From Ostreococcus mediterraneus (taxonomy: Eukaryota > Chlorophyta > Mamiellophyceae > Mamiellales > Bathycoccaceae), in the NCBI GenBank assembly GCA_012295225.1, contig WMKK01000006.1:496001-560000 (forward strand): DNA of 64,000 bases. The letters run 5' to 3'. The first letter of the stretch is position 1, and each line of letters opens with the position of its first letter. Below are positions 27,449 to 36,362 of the stretch, in pieces. A program made the position numbers and the translations under genes. Below the pieces are notes generated by a model. The model saw only the letters and a program-made list of their open reading frames with translations, ran no database searches and had not been told where the DNA came from.

Positions 27449-27943
27449 CTAGCTCTTGTGCTTGCGAATCTCAAACTGTATATCCGTGACACCGACGCTG
27501 TTTGACGCGTTCTCGCAATACTCAAACCATCCATCGGGATCTTCGCTCAAGTCTACATCCTTCCAAACCGTGCCTCCAGTGCTTTTGATAACCGCGCCCT
27601 TGGTCGGGTACCACGCCTCCAACTCGAGTCCGCGGCATTCGAAGCCCATCACCGGTACAAACTCGCCGCTCTTCGCCACGACACCAGAAGTGGTAACACC
27701 CTTGACATCGGTAAACACAACCGATGCTTGCTTCTTGCTGTCGGGAAACTTGATTACGAAGTTTGCTTCGCCACGCGAATTGTCAAGCTCTTGCGTGTCC
27801 TCAGCGCACATGAACACGCCCTTGCGGTCTTCGTCGCTTTGGCCATCCTTGACGTCGAAGCAATAGTGGTATTCAGGTGCCGGAAACGTGACGCTCTCGA
27901 TGTTTTCGAACTCGGCTTTGACATATAAAACTAAGAGAACCAT
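27449..27943 (-). CDS. DUF866-family protein (CZIB/C1orf123-like) without zinc ligands
   Basis: A 164-aa protein from the ATG at 27943, which aligns with the family start (VLYVKAEFENIESVTFP against KATLENVTNL). The strongest match is the C-terminal half: FVPVMGFECRGLELEAWYP, then GTVWKDVDLSEDPDGWFEY and SVGVTDIQFEI. DUF866 proteins are small beta-rich eukaryotic proteins that usually bind zinc with two CxxC pairs. Here the expected pairs are absent: the region reads YHYCFDVKDG and VIKFPDSKKQASVVF. The function of the family is poorly known. An ATG at 27988 would add a short hydrophobic stretch but is less likely. Confidence 0.75.
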   Translation of the reverse strand: MVLLVLYVKAEFENIESVTFPAPEYHYCFDVKDGQSDEDRKGVFMCAEDTQELDNSRGEANFVIKFPDSKKQASVVFTDVKGVTTSGVVAKSGEFVPVMGFECRGLELEAWYPTKGAVIKSTGGTVWKDVDLSEDPDGWFEYCENASNSVGVTDIQFEIRKHKS

Positions 27944-28037
27944 GACTATAGTAGCTGCGCGAGTGGTGAAGTGAAGCTTGGTCTGCAAGAGCTAATATTG
28001 AAATGAATTACATCGCTGCGACTGAAAGGCGCATTAT

Positions 28038-29633
28038 TTAGCTAAATCGAGGGAGGTCGACATCACCAGGTTCATCCGAGGCTGTCTCGACGTATCCAAC
28101 ATCCGAGTTGTTTGGATTTTTCTCGGCGTATACCTTGGCCACGGCGACGCCGGCGCTCAACATCACGAGTGATACCAATATCAAAGCAACCTCCGTGGAA
28201 GACGAATCCGCGATCGCGGCGAGTGGTACACCCATGGCATATCCCAAGTCACGCCAGAATCGAACGACACCTAGAGTGGATGCGTAGTGGTTCGCATCGG
28301 GCGCGTGATCCACAGCGGCGGCTGCGAGCAATGGGTATGTAACGCCTGTGCAAAATCCTAGGAATACCGAAGAAAACGTCAACACTGCGTATTCTGTTGA
28401 TTTGAGCTTATCAACATCGGATGCTCCAACCGTGAAATGTCCTCGAAAACCCGCACCAAAAGTCGCGATCAACAACGAAATCGCGCCACCGATCAAACCA
28501 AACGCCATGGGCGTCTTGCGACCAATTTTGTCGCTCAACATGCCCGAGCCAATCTGCGTAAATCCCTTCATGAACGAGTAGCACGCGGTGAAAACATCGC
28601 GTTGTCGACCAGTAAGCGCGAGTTGATCGCGTGCCCACACGGACATTAGCCCCCATGCGACGGCAGTTTCAAAGTTGGCGCAAAACGCCGCGTAGCACAC
28701 AACGGCGGTGTTTTTATTTGCCCACGATGTGCGATACATAGCCTCCCGAAAAGTCTCCACTTTTGCCGCTGCGAAAGACGCCGCGCCCGAACGGTCGAAC
28801 TCGTCGTCATTAGATATTCGAACACCTACCACGCCCTTATCCATCGATTCGTCTTCGTCGATGGGATTGACCCATGACGAACCGCCGACGGCGAATCGAT
28901 GCCCGCCAGAGCTTTCCTTCAACAAGACAACAGAAACAATGAGCCCAATCAAACACATGAGCAACTCAATACCCATGGGCACTTGCATGTATCCACGACA
29001 GACGCACTCGCCAACGCACGCGCTCGTCCAGTCATCTGGCGTGACGCACGTTTGCTCGGAATTTGACGCGACGCACGCGTCGCTTCGCGTCTCATCTACC
29101 CACGAGCACGTCACCCCAGAGCTTTCCATCGCCCCGTACACGTGCGCAAACAACGCAATCGCAGTATACCCTACGGTTTCGTTCAGCCCCGACGCGAACC
29201 CACGGCGCGTCGACCCACAAATATCCACGCACGCCAGCACCAAAGCCGTCCACGTCAAACCTTGCGCGCACCCAAGAAACAACGCCGACATCGTCACCAC
29301 CCCGAATCCACCGCTCTTCACTCGCGTTGCAATCATCCCTAACACAGGCGCGATCACACCGACGCTCCAACCGAGCACGGTGACGCGACGTCGCCCGTAC
29401 GCGTCCGCCCAACGCCCAACCGCCAAGTTTGCGCTCGACTTTGCCAGCGCAAACGGCAACAGAAACGACACCTTCACCGCGCTCGAGGTTACGGCAAACT
29501 CGCGCCCCGCGCTATCGATCGACGCAAGCTTGTGCAGCTGCAACACGCCGCCGAGCGCGGCGGTGAGCGCGATGGCTACGCCGAGCTGTGCTGCGGCGCG
29601 GCGCGAGAACCCAGCCACGGTTGACGACGACAT
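28038..29633 (-). CDS. Major facilitator superfamily transporter
   Basis: A 531-aa protein from the ATG at 29633. About 12 hydrophobic segments are visible. The MFS signature between TM2 and TM3 is GRWADAYGRRRV, and its second-half counterpart SDKIGRKTPMAFG follows the central loop. A Cys-rich loop (CSWVDETRSDACVASNSEQTC, CVGECVCRG) lies between TM5 and TM6 and suggests a non-cytosolic disulfide-bonded loop. The central loop is acidic. The substrate is unknown. It is divergent from the N-terminal methyltransferase gene (223 bp between starts). Confidence 0.85.
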   Translation of the reverse strand: MSSSTVAGFSRRAAAQLGVAIALTAALGGVLQLHKLASIDSAGREFAVTSSAVKVSFLLPFALAKSSANLAVGRWADAYGRRRVTVLGWSVGVIAPVLGMIATRVKSGGFGVVTMSALFLGCAQGLTWTALVLACVDICGSTRRGFASGLNETVGYTAIALFAHVYGAMESSGVTCSWVDETRSDACVASNSEQTCVTPDDWTSACVGECVCRGYMQVPMGIELLMCLIGLIVSVVLLKESSGGHRFAVGGSSWVNPIDEDESMDKGVVGVRISNDDEFDRSGAASFAAAKVETFREAMYRTSWANKNTAVVCYAAFCANFETAVAWGLMSVWARDQLALTGRQRDVFTACYSFMKGFTQIGSGMLSDKIGRKTPMAFGLIGGAISLLIATFGAGFRGHFTVGASDVDKLKSTEYAVLTFSSVFLGFCTGVTYPLLAAAAVDHAPDANHYASTLGVVRFWRDLGYAMGVPLAAIADSSSTEVALILVSLVMLSAGVAVAKVYAEKNPNNSDVGYVETASDEPGDVDLPRFS

Positions 29634-29856
29634 CTCGCCCGCGCAATCGCCAGAGGCGAAGAGGCGTGTAAATGCGCGCGCGTGCGCGTTTCGACGCCAA
29701 GCGCGATGATGACGCGCGCGTGCGGCGTGTGCGCGCGGCAAGCAATGCCGGCGAGTGCACTTGTGCCACACAGCACCAGCTCCTCATACGAAGACGCGTC
29801 GCGAGCATCGCCGACGACATTACCGGCGACGACGCGATACGAACGTACCTCTCGAG

Positions 29857-30651
29857 ATGTCCGCGCGCGGTGTCGCGCAATTTCGCGGCGTTGACGACCT
29901 CGGACGCGACGTCGGTACGCACGAAGAGTTTTGGCTTAAAGTGAAACGCGGCGCGAAGAACGCGGACGGGAAACCGCTGTGGTACGCCAAGGGGATTGAG
30001 TACTGGGACGCGATCGATGCCGACGTTGACGGCGTGCTCGGTGGGTTCGGGCACGTCAGTGCGGCGGATACGCGGGATAGTATTCGGGTGCTGAGGGATG
30101 TGTACGGGGCGACGTTGGGGGCGAGACGCGCGAGCGGCGAAAAGGCGACGGTACTCGATTGCGGCGCGGGCGTAGGACGCGTGACGTCGAGTTTTTTGAT
30201 TGAATATTTCGATGAAGTTGATTTAGTGGAGCCTGTGGGGCATTTTCTTGAGGCGGCGCGCGTTGATGAAGCGGTGACGGGCGCGGGGCGACGCGACGGC
30301 CACCGCGCCGTCGGATTCTTTAAAGAGCCTTTAGAAGAATTCACACCTGAAATCGGGAGATATGATGTGATTTGGATTCAATGGTGTATTGGACACTTGA
30401 CGGATGACGATCTTGTGGCGTTTTTTCATCGATGTAAAGAGGGATTGAAGCCGGGCGGCATCATCGTCATGAAGGAGAACAACGCAAAGGATGGTTTCAT
30501 CTTGGATTTGGAAGACTCTTCCATCACGAGAAGCCACGAGTACTTACTGCACGTCATAGACAAGGCTGGAATGCGCTGCGTTGAACATCGCGTACAAACT
30601 GGGTTCCCGAAGGAACTATTTACCGTGAGCATGTACGTCATTCAGCCGTAG
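29857..30651 (+). CDS. NTMT1: Protein N-terminal methyltransferase (NTMT1-like)
   Basis: A 264-aa protein from the ATG at 29857. It shows the METTL11/NTMT layout: WYAKGIEYWDAIDADVDGVLGGF (substrate-binding helix and the YW motif), the AdoMet site LDCGAGVGRVT, VDLVEPVGHF, YDVIWIQWCIGHLTDDDL (catalytic region), KPGGIIVMKENNA, and SITRSHEYLLHVIDKAG. NTMT1 methylates the alpha-amine of proteins starting X-Pro-Lys after Met removal. An upstream in-frame ATG at 29755 overlaps the leader and is poor. Confidence 0.92.
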   Translation: MSARGVAQFRGVDDLGRDVGTHEEFWLKVKRGAKNADGKPLWYAKGIEYWDAIDADVDGVLGGFGHVSAADTRDSIRVLRDVYGATLGARRASGEKATVLDCGAGVGRVTSSFLIEYFDEVDLVEPVGHFLEAARVDEAVTGAGRRDGHRAVGFFKEPLEEFTPEIGRYDVIWIQWCIGHLTDDDLVAFFHRCKEGLKPGGIIVMKENNAKDGFILDLEDSSITRSHEYLLHVIDKAGMRCVEHRVQTGFPKELFTVSMYVIQP

Positions 30652-30741
30652 CTGAAAGTTGTTTGTTAAAAAGCAAAATGTGAAATTACAGTCGTCTACA
30701 GCACGTTCGTCGCGTCGTGCATCTAGTTATCTAATCAATCG

Positions 30742-32510
30742 TTACATTCCGGACGTACCCCATACATCCGAACCGGTCTCCATCTCGTCATCTTGTTCTT
30801 CTTCCAACGACAGGCGAAGGTATTCACCGCGCGCAAAGCGATCCCATTCAGTCAAATGTGGTTCTTCGCGCTCTTGTCGCATTAAGAACGGGTCCCGCGT
30901 TTCAAACGCAATGAACTTGTTCATGTTGAATAGAACGTTGAAAAAGTTGCCACTCATCTTACTCGCTCGCAAGTCATTTAGCGTCACTCGACCGTCGACT
31001 TCGGGCTTGAGCATGTCCATCATTTGGCATAAAATGTCCTCAAACAATACTGGTTCCTGAGCCAGGCACTCCATGCGTTGGATTTGTTCTTCATAAAAGT
31101 AAAAGATTTCATCTGCCGTGATCACGCCGTCATGGTGCGTGTCGACGCACTTGAACCAGTAATCAAGCGCAAGCGGATGTTTTTTGTACTCTTCACTCAA
31201 AATGAACCAAACGAAATCCTCGTAGCACATCTTCCCTGGCTTGTCAGATTTGAACGGTCGGCCAGCTTGGTCGAAAATTCTCGCGACAATTCTATACGTC
31301 AACGCGTGATTTCCATAGCACAATAGATCTTCGCGATCGATATAAAAATCGTGATCGGTATCAAGTTCCCAAAATTTGCAGTAAATTACGTAAAAATGTT
31401 CATACGAAAAGTACTTCAGCACACGATTGATGTCCTCCTCCTCTTCAACACGCAACATATGCTCGAGCAAATCTGACCTCTTCAGCTCTCGAAGTGTGAG
31501 TTTACCGTTCCAGTGCGTGTTGCAGTCGTAGAAAATCCGATAAACCACCGTCTCAACGTAGCGATCTTGAAATTCTCGCGTGTGTTGCAAAAACTCCAAG
31601 CCGGGATGCGTTCGCACCATGTACGTCAAAACATCATTAAAATCAGAATACACGAGTGACTTCGCGCCGGGTTGACGCAAAATTTCAAACATTGCACTCT
31701 CCGGATCTTTTTGTCGACGCAGCGTCGAGTTCCAATACCTAAACCACTGCTCCTTGGTGACGACAGTGGCATCCGCGCCGGCGACGAGCGCCATCACGCG
31801 CTTGGAGAAAAAACGCGGTAAACCAACAACTTCACGAACGACATCACCGAACTGTTCGACGTCCATACCCACTGGGCCGTCCACATTTGTACCAGCTCGT
31901 TTTGCAAACAGAAGTTCCGCCAATGCAACTTTCTTTGCATTCATTTCTTCACTCAGTCCTTCGCCCCCTGGCTTGTAAAACGTCGGAATCGCCTGCGATT
32001 CATTCGTCATGCGATTTATCAACGACGATTGCCGCGACAAAGGCCTTCGCGACGGCGAAAACGCTGATGTAGCTCGCAATCCCTTTTGGGGACTGCGCGG
32101 TGGCGTACCGATACCTCCTTGCAACTCTCGCGTCTGCGCCGACGCCGTCGCCGTCGGCGGTTGACGCAGCGGTCGTCCCAGTTTCGCATCCTTCAACAAC
32201 TCGAACACGAGCTTTTGACTCTCATCCATGGAAAGCCAATTCAAAAATAACTCATCGAGTTTAAGCTTGCTCGATGGAAACTTGGACACGGAGGACATCT
32301 CATTCCCTACAAGCGAGACGCGCGAGTTCAAATTCAAAATCGCTCAATCTGTCAGTCCAAAAGATCCAACAACGCTATCCACACTACCGCTCGCGAACCG
32401 CGAGTATTTCGCCCGCGCGCGACGTGCAAAGACAGCAATAATGATGTCTACGTACCTCGATCGCCCAGCGGCGTCCGCGAAGGGACGTAAATGTGTAAGC
32501 TCTTGGACAT
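30742..32510 (-). CDS. PP2A regulatory subunit B'' with EF-hands (two exons)
   Basis: The main exon is 32306-30742. A 55-nt first exon (32510-32456) encoding MSKSLHIYVPSRTPLGDR is inferred from a GTACGT donor and a TTGTAG acceptor in matching phase, giving 539 aa; the alternative is a start at the ATG at 32337. The core matches plant PP2A B'' proteins closely: HPGLEFLQHTREFQDRY, NGKLTLRELKRSDLL, EEEDINRVLKYFSYEHFYVI, CKFWELDTDHDFYIDREDLL, YGNHALTYRIVARIF, MCYEDFVWFILSEE, CVDTHHDGVITADE, and HLTEWDRFARGEYLRLS. The EF-hand loops DTDHDFYIDRED and DTHHDGVITADE have calcium ligands. It recruits substrates to PP2A in a calcium-dependent way (family knowledge). It is not the TON2/FASS branch. Confidence 0.88.
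32307..32455 (-). other. Predicted first intron of the PP2A B'' gene
   Basis: A 149-nt intron with donor G|GTACGT and acceptor TTGTAG|G. It joins a short ATG-led exon in phase 1 to GNEMSSVSKF. Without transcripts the alternative is transcription from within, using the ATG at 32337. Confidence 0.55.
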
Positions 32511-32985
32511 GAGCGCAGACTCGTCGAGTGCGTTCAAGAGAGACTTTTCAAATTACCCGAGCTCGCTCGTTCGACGTCGACGCGTACGCGCACGCGAGCG
32601 CGCGCAACGACCGCAAACGAGTGGATTGGTTGGACTCGTCAATCCACGCGCGCCTCGCGCACGCACCAACCGGAGAGGCGGACACTGACGCGCTTGAGTT
32701 CAAGTGAAAAGGACGTGCGAGCGAGCGGAGGGGACGCGAAGGCGGGGACGCGAACGGCATGTGCATGAAGTGCTGTTATGAAGCTGGCTCTGATGTAACA
32801 AAATTTGTATCGTGTGATAAGCTCAAGGTGTGCGCTCTGCAGCACGCGCGCACATAAAAGCATGAGGTCAATGTCGTGTGTGTGGTTAGAAATGTTCAAA
32901 CCGTCTTCGCGTAAAGCGATAAATGTGTTTCTTGAAAATGCAGTTTTTTCGTGCAAAAAATAGTGTAGCGGCGGGCGTGATAATA
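32511..32985. other. Intergenic region upstream of PP2A B''
   Basis: About 475 bp between the inferred first exon of PP2A B'' and the stop of the next minus-strand gene. Several short open frames on both strands have no protein-like composition or recognisable motif. I see no RNA gene or repeat. Confidence 0.4.
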
Positions 32986-35229
32986 TTACGGCGATGCGAC
33001 CGGAGCATACTTTTCAGCGAACGTCCCCGCGGGGATTTCGCCAAGCTGTTCGGCAATGGCGTCATCGAACTTTTCTTCGTTGGAGCCGCTGTGCATGTGC
33101 GTCACTTCTCCGTCCTTGAAGACAAAGAAGGTTGGCGTAGATTTGACAGCCAAACGATCGCGGGCGAGATGGATCGTACTCGCATTTTCGTTACCGTAAA
33201 TGCGAACGAAACGCGCTTTTTCACGATTGTTCCGAGCGCTTTGTTCAAAATGGGGCAAAAACTTTTTGCACGGGTTGCACGACGTGAACCCGACTTGAAG
33301 CACGACGGCGCGGCCCGTGCCCATTTCTTCATTGAGAACTTGATCAACAGCAGATTCGGTGTGAAGCACTTGCGCAACTTCCGTTCCAATGACAGACTTG
33401 TACCAAGCCTCGAATTGGTCGAACGACACGGATTGCTCACACGCAATGTCGATGTCGCAGACGAGTTCGCGGACTTCATCCTCCGGAAGGCGAACGCCCA
33501 TGGCAGAAACCATACGAACGAACGCATCCAAGTCAATCATGTCTTCGTTGATGTCACCACCGAATTTACCGAAAAGTTCGCGAAGCTGAATGGAAGAAAC
33601 AAGTTGAGGCGATCGACCGACTTCTTTGCCGATGGCGGCGCGAACGCGACGCACATCCGCAGTGTAACGGAATCGGAACGCGCCCCCAGCAGCGGCGCCA
33701 CGAACACCTTCCAACTGGTTAGATCCGCCCTTAATAAGCGGCGCGGCAGCCTTGCCGGCTTGGACAACGCTAAGCTTCGGGACGAGGTGCGACCATTTGT
33801 CAAAGTTTTGCGCTGCGCTGCCGCTCACAACCCAGCGCGCCAAGCCACCGCGGGCGCAGCGGCACGCTTCAACCTTGGCCAAGTGCACCGCAATGCGCGT
33901 CGCCCACGCGGACCACTGTTCTTCGTCTGTGCAATCCGCCGGCGGAGGCTTGGCGTTGGCCCATTCGGGTTCAATCCAAGAAATCGCGAGATCCGCTTCG
34001 CGGAAGTCGGCGTTTGTGCGCAAGACGCCATCCTTGAAAAGCGCAACGTGGACGGCTTCGTGACCCGCAGTGACAACGCCCGTCAAACCATTCATCGCAC
34101 CGTCGGCGTTTTCCCCAATCTTCTGTCGACGCGCAGCGTCACCCCACAAGTCTTGGTGACCGTAGCCGTGCGCTTCGGCTCCCGTGACGACGGTGACGTC
34201 CAATCCGACGGCGTTTCGCAACAACTCCTCAGTCTCTTCGCGCTCCCGTCTACCCTCGAGTGGGCTCACGGACTCTATCGCCGAGTACACATTTTTACCC
34301 GCGAGTTTCTCGTCGGCATGCCACACGCCCGGAAGCGCGATGGCGACGCCACCTTGCCATTTCAACTGCTTGGTGAGCGAACGCAACGCGGCGCCGACGG
34401 CTTCGATATCCAACAACGCCCCTTCCTCTAGAGACTCTTGCAAGAGCTCGGAATCAATCTCGCCCGTGCGCACGTTGACGATCGCCGCACTGACAATCCC
34501 ACCGCTCGCGTACGCGCCCAAAATCGCCTTTGGTCCTTCCGCGTACATCGACTCAAACGGAGCGTCCGAATCCTCCTCCCCGCCTCGCGCCTCCTCATCA
34601 ACCTTGACATCCGCGATCCCTCGGCATTCATCCCCCTCGGAGCACGACGCCTTCTCACCACGAATCTCCATACCAACTCTCCCGAGCGCCATCACGCTCG
34701 CACCCATGGCACCGCCAATCTTTAACCGATTCGAAGAGATCAACTTGTACATCACGCTCGCCGCCAACCCGATCGCGGGCATCGTCGCCAACTTCACCGC
34801 CCAACCCATACCAACTTCCGCAAACAACGCCTCAATCGCGGGCAACCCAGTCAACGGCTCACCGCCGTCTCGTTTCAACACGTGAATCGTCTCCATCGCT
34901 TGCTCAAACGTAATCCCCTGGTGCTTCTTCGCGTCGTACGAAGGCTCAGAGATATCCACGTACCACACCTTGCCTTTGCCCTTCCCCGTGCTCTCGAGCG
35001 CGGATTTCAGCGATCGGCACACCGGACACGCGCCATCAAACAAGTAGGCGTACTTCCAATTCGCCGGTTCGACGTCGGGGCCGCGCTTCTGCGCGTCGTC
35101 GTCGTCCTTCGCGGATGCGCGAATGACGAGGGCGCGCGACCGCGGCGGCGCGCCACCTCGCGTGCGCCACCTCGCGTGCGCCGCGGTGCGAGACGCCGCG
35201 GCGGCGACGGGCGAGGATGAGGCGATCAT
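32986..35229 (-). CDS. Plastid fusion: DCC disulfide oxidoreductase, pseudo-polyphosphate glucokinase, degenerate EF-hands, thioredoxin
   Basis: A 747-aa protein from the ATG at 35229, followed by a Ser/Ala/Arg transit peptide (about 45 residues). Residues 60-150 are a DCC (DUF393) domain with YLFDGACPVCRSL. Residues about 234-530 resemble the ROK-type polyphosphate glucokinase: AILGAYASGGIVSAAIVNVRTGEI, IALPGVWHADE, and a C-terminal part (DKWSHLVPKLSVVQA, GVRGAAAGGA) that matches well. The catalytic NDAD and GTGIG-type motifs are replaced (TGAEAHG, TAGHEAV), so kinase activity is doubtful. Residues about 545-625 look like a degenerate EF-hand pair (DIDIACEQSVSFDQFEAWY). Residues 630-735 are a thioredoxin domain with active site TSCNPCKK, the cis-Pro as STPTFFVF, and DGEVTHMHSG. 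I do not know this fusion. A redox protein regulated by ligand or calcium is inferred. Confidence 0.8.
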   Translation of the reverse strand: MIASSSPVAAAASRTAAHARWRTRGGAPPRSRALVIRASAKDDDDAQKRGPDVEPANWKYAYLFDGACPVCRSLKSALESTGKGKGKVWYVDISEPSYDAKKHQGITFEQAMETIHVLKRDGGEPLTGLPAIEALFAEVGMGWAVKLATMPAIGLAASVMYKLISSNRLKIGGAMGASVMALGRVGMEIRGEKASCSEGDECRGIADVKVDEEARGGEEDSDAPFESMYAEGPKAILGAYASGGIVSAAIVNVRTGEIDSELLQESLEEGALLDIEAVGAALRSLTKQLKWQGGVAIALPGVWHADEKLAGKNVYSAIESVSPLEGRREREETEELLRNAVGLDVTVVTGAEAHGYGHQDLWGDAARRQKIGENADGAMNGLTGVVTAGHEAVHVALFKDGVLRTNADFREADLAISWIEPEWANAKPPPADCTDEEQWSAWATRIAVHLAKVEACRCARGGLARWVVSGSAAQNFDKWSHLVPKLSVVQAGKAAAPLIKGGSNQLEGVRGAAAGGAFRFRYTADVRRVRAAIGKEVGRSPQLVSSIQLRELFGKFGGDINEDMIDLDAFVRMVSAMGVRLPEDEVRELVCDIDIACEQSVSFDQFEAWYKSVIGTEVAQVLHTESAVDQVLNEEMGTGRAVVLQVGFTSCNPCKKFLPHFEQSARNNREKARFVRIYGNENASTIHLARDRLAVKSTPTFFVFKDGEVTHMHSGSNEEKFDDAIAEQLGEIPAGTFAEKYAPVASP

Positions 35230-35449
35230 GGGCGTCTGGGCGTGCGCGCGGCGTGCGCGGCGGCGGCGGCGGCGGCCGGATGGGCGACGGCGCGCCAGAG
35301 ACTGCGGCGCCGACCGACGGCTGGTCAATTTTGAGCCACGAAATGGAAATTGACCAATCATGAACCCAGAGAACCAGAGGGACTCACGTGTTGGAGGGAC
35401 GATACAACTACAAAAGAAGAGCTACGCGAGGACTGACTTTGGGTGCTTT

Positions 35450-36142
35450 TTAGAAGCGTTCAGCGAGCCTTGCGGTGACGGACCGCAAGCGACTGTACAC
35501 CTTACCCGGGGGCGAGCCTAGAATTAACGAACAAATCGCATCCCGCGCGATTTTGATGTTTTGAAAGGAACCTAAAATGCGAATGTGTTGGTCGGCGATG
35601 ACTATGCGCGTACGCGTGGCGTTTTCAATGGTAAACTTTGTCTTACCATTCTTACCCGCGAGACGACCGATACCGCGCGACATGTGTTCGCCGCGTAAGG
35701 TTTTAACATCCTTGACTTCAAAGCATTCTAAAAATAAGTCATCCAGGCGCAAGAGCGCGACGGCGTCTTGGACTTCAAAGCCGAGTAAAAAAGCTTGCAC
35801 GAAATCGGCGCTCTTTTGCAGCGCCCCTTCGTCCTCCGTCTTCCCCGTGGTTTTCAGCTCCACCTTTTTAAGCTTTAAATTCATCCGCATGTCAATCTTC
35901 ATTTGCTTCGTCACCGGTTCGTACAGCGACATCCAGTGCTCTTTGAGCGGCGCGAACCGGTGCGCGGGGACGTTCACTTTACGATACTCCGCCTTGGCCC
36001 CGCGCACGGTGCTCTCCGCGCCCGCGGCGCCGAGCGGGGCGTACACGGGCGCGAGCACGCTCGTGAGGTCGCGTTCGACGTCGCCATCGGCGTTGATGAT
36101 GTCTTGCGCCTCGCGTTCGGTGGCTTTCGTCGCTTTCGGCAT
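35450..36142 (-). CDS. PNO1: PNO1/Dim2, KH-domain 40S ribosome assembly factor
   Basis: A 230-aa protein. The N-terminus is variable; the core reads KVNVPAHRFAPLKEHWMSLYEPVTKQMKIDMRMNLK, then DFVQAFLLGFEVQDAVALLRLDDLFLECFEVKDVKTL, LAGKNGKTKFTIENATRTRIVIADQHIRILGSFQNIKIARDAICSLILG and a C-terminal PPGKVYSRLRSV. This is the two-KH arrangement of PNO1/Dim2, with GKNGKT as the second KH loop. It binds the 3' end of pre-18S rRNA during late 40S maturation, with Nob1. The length is close to the family norm. Confidence 0.93.
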   Translation of the reverse strand: MPKATKATEREAQDIINADGDVERDLTSVLAPVYAPLGAAGAESTVRGAKAEYRKVNVPAHRFAPLKEHWMSLYEPVTKQMKIDMRMNLKLKKVELKTTGKTEDEGALQKSADFVQAFLLGFEVQDAVALLRLDDLFLECFEVKDVKTLRGEHMSRGIGRLAGKNGKTKFTIENATRTRIVIADQHIRILGSFQNIKIARDAICSLILGSPPGKVYSRLRSVTARLAERF

Positions 36143-36362
36143 GGCGTGCGGCGCACAGTGGCGCCGCCAGCCGCCGGCGCGCGCGCGCCATTGGCGCGGT
36201 CAGCCTCGCGCGCGGCGTCGCGCGCGCCCGGGCGTCGCGCGCGACGCGCGGGAAATGACGCGCGCGCGCGAGGACCGCAGTCGCGGCGTGCGGATAGCCA
36301 CACGCGCATCAGCCGACGCGCGCGATGGAGGGACGAGGGCGCGAAACGCCACAACGCGGCGC

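Noticed and set aside
32923-34431. Open frame of 502 codons on the + strand
   Set aside because: Antisense to the DCC/thioredoxin fusion; no motif or domain content.
35577-36362. Upstream in-frame extension of the thioredoxin-like gene
   Set aside because: It overlaps PNO1 on the other strand; the composition is not protein-like before the basic signal-anchor region.
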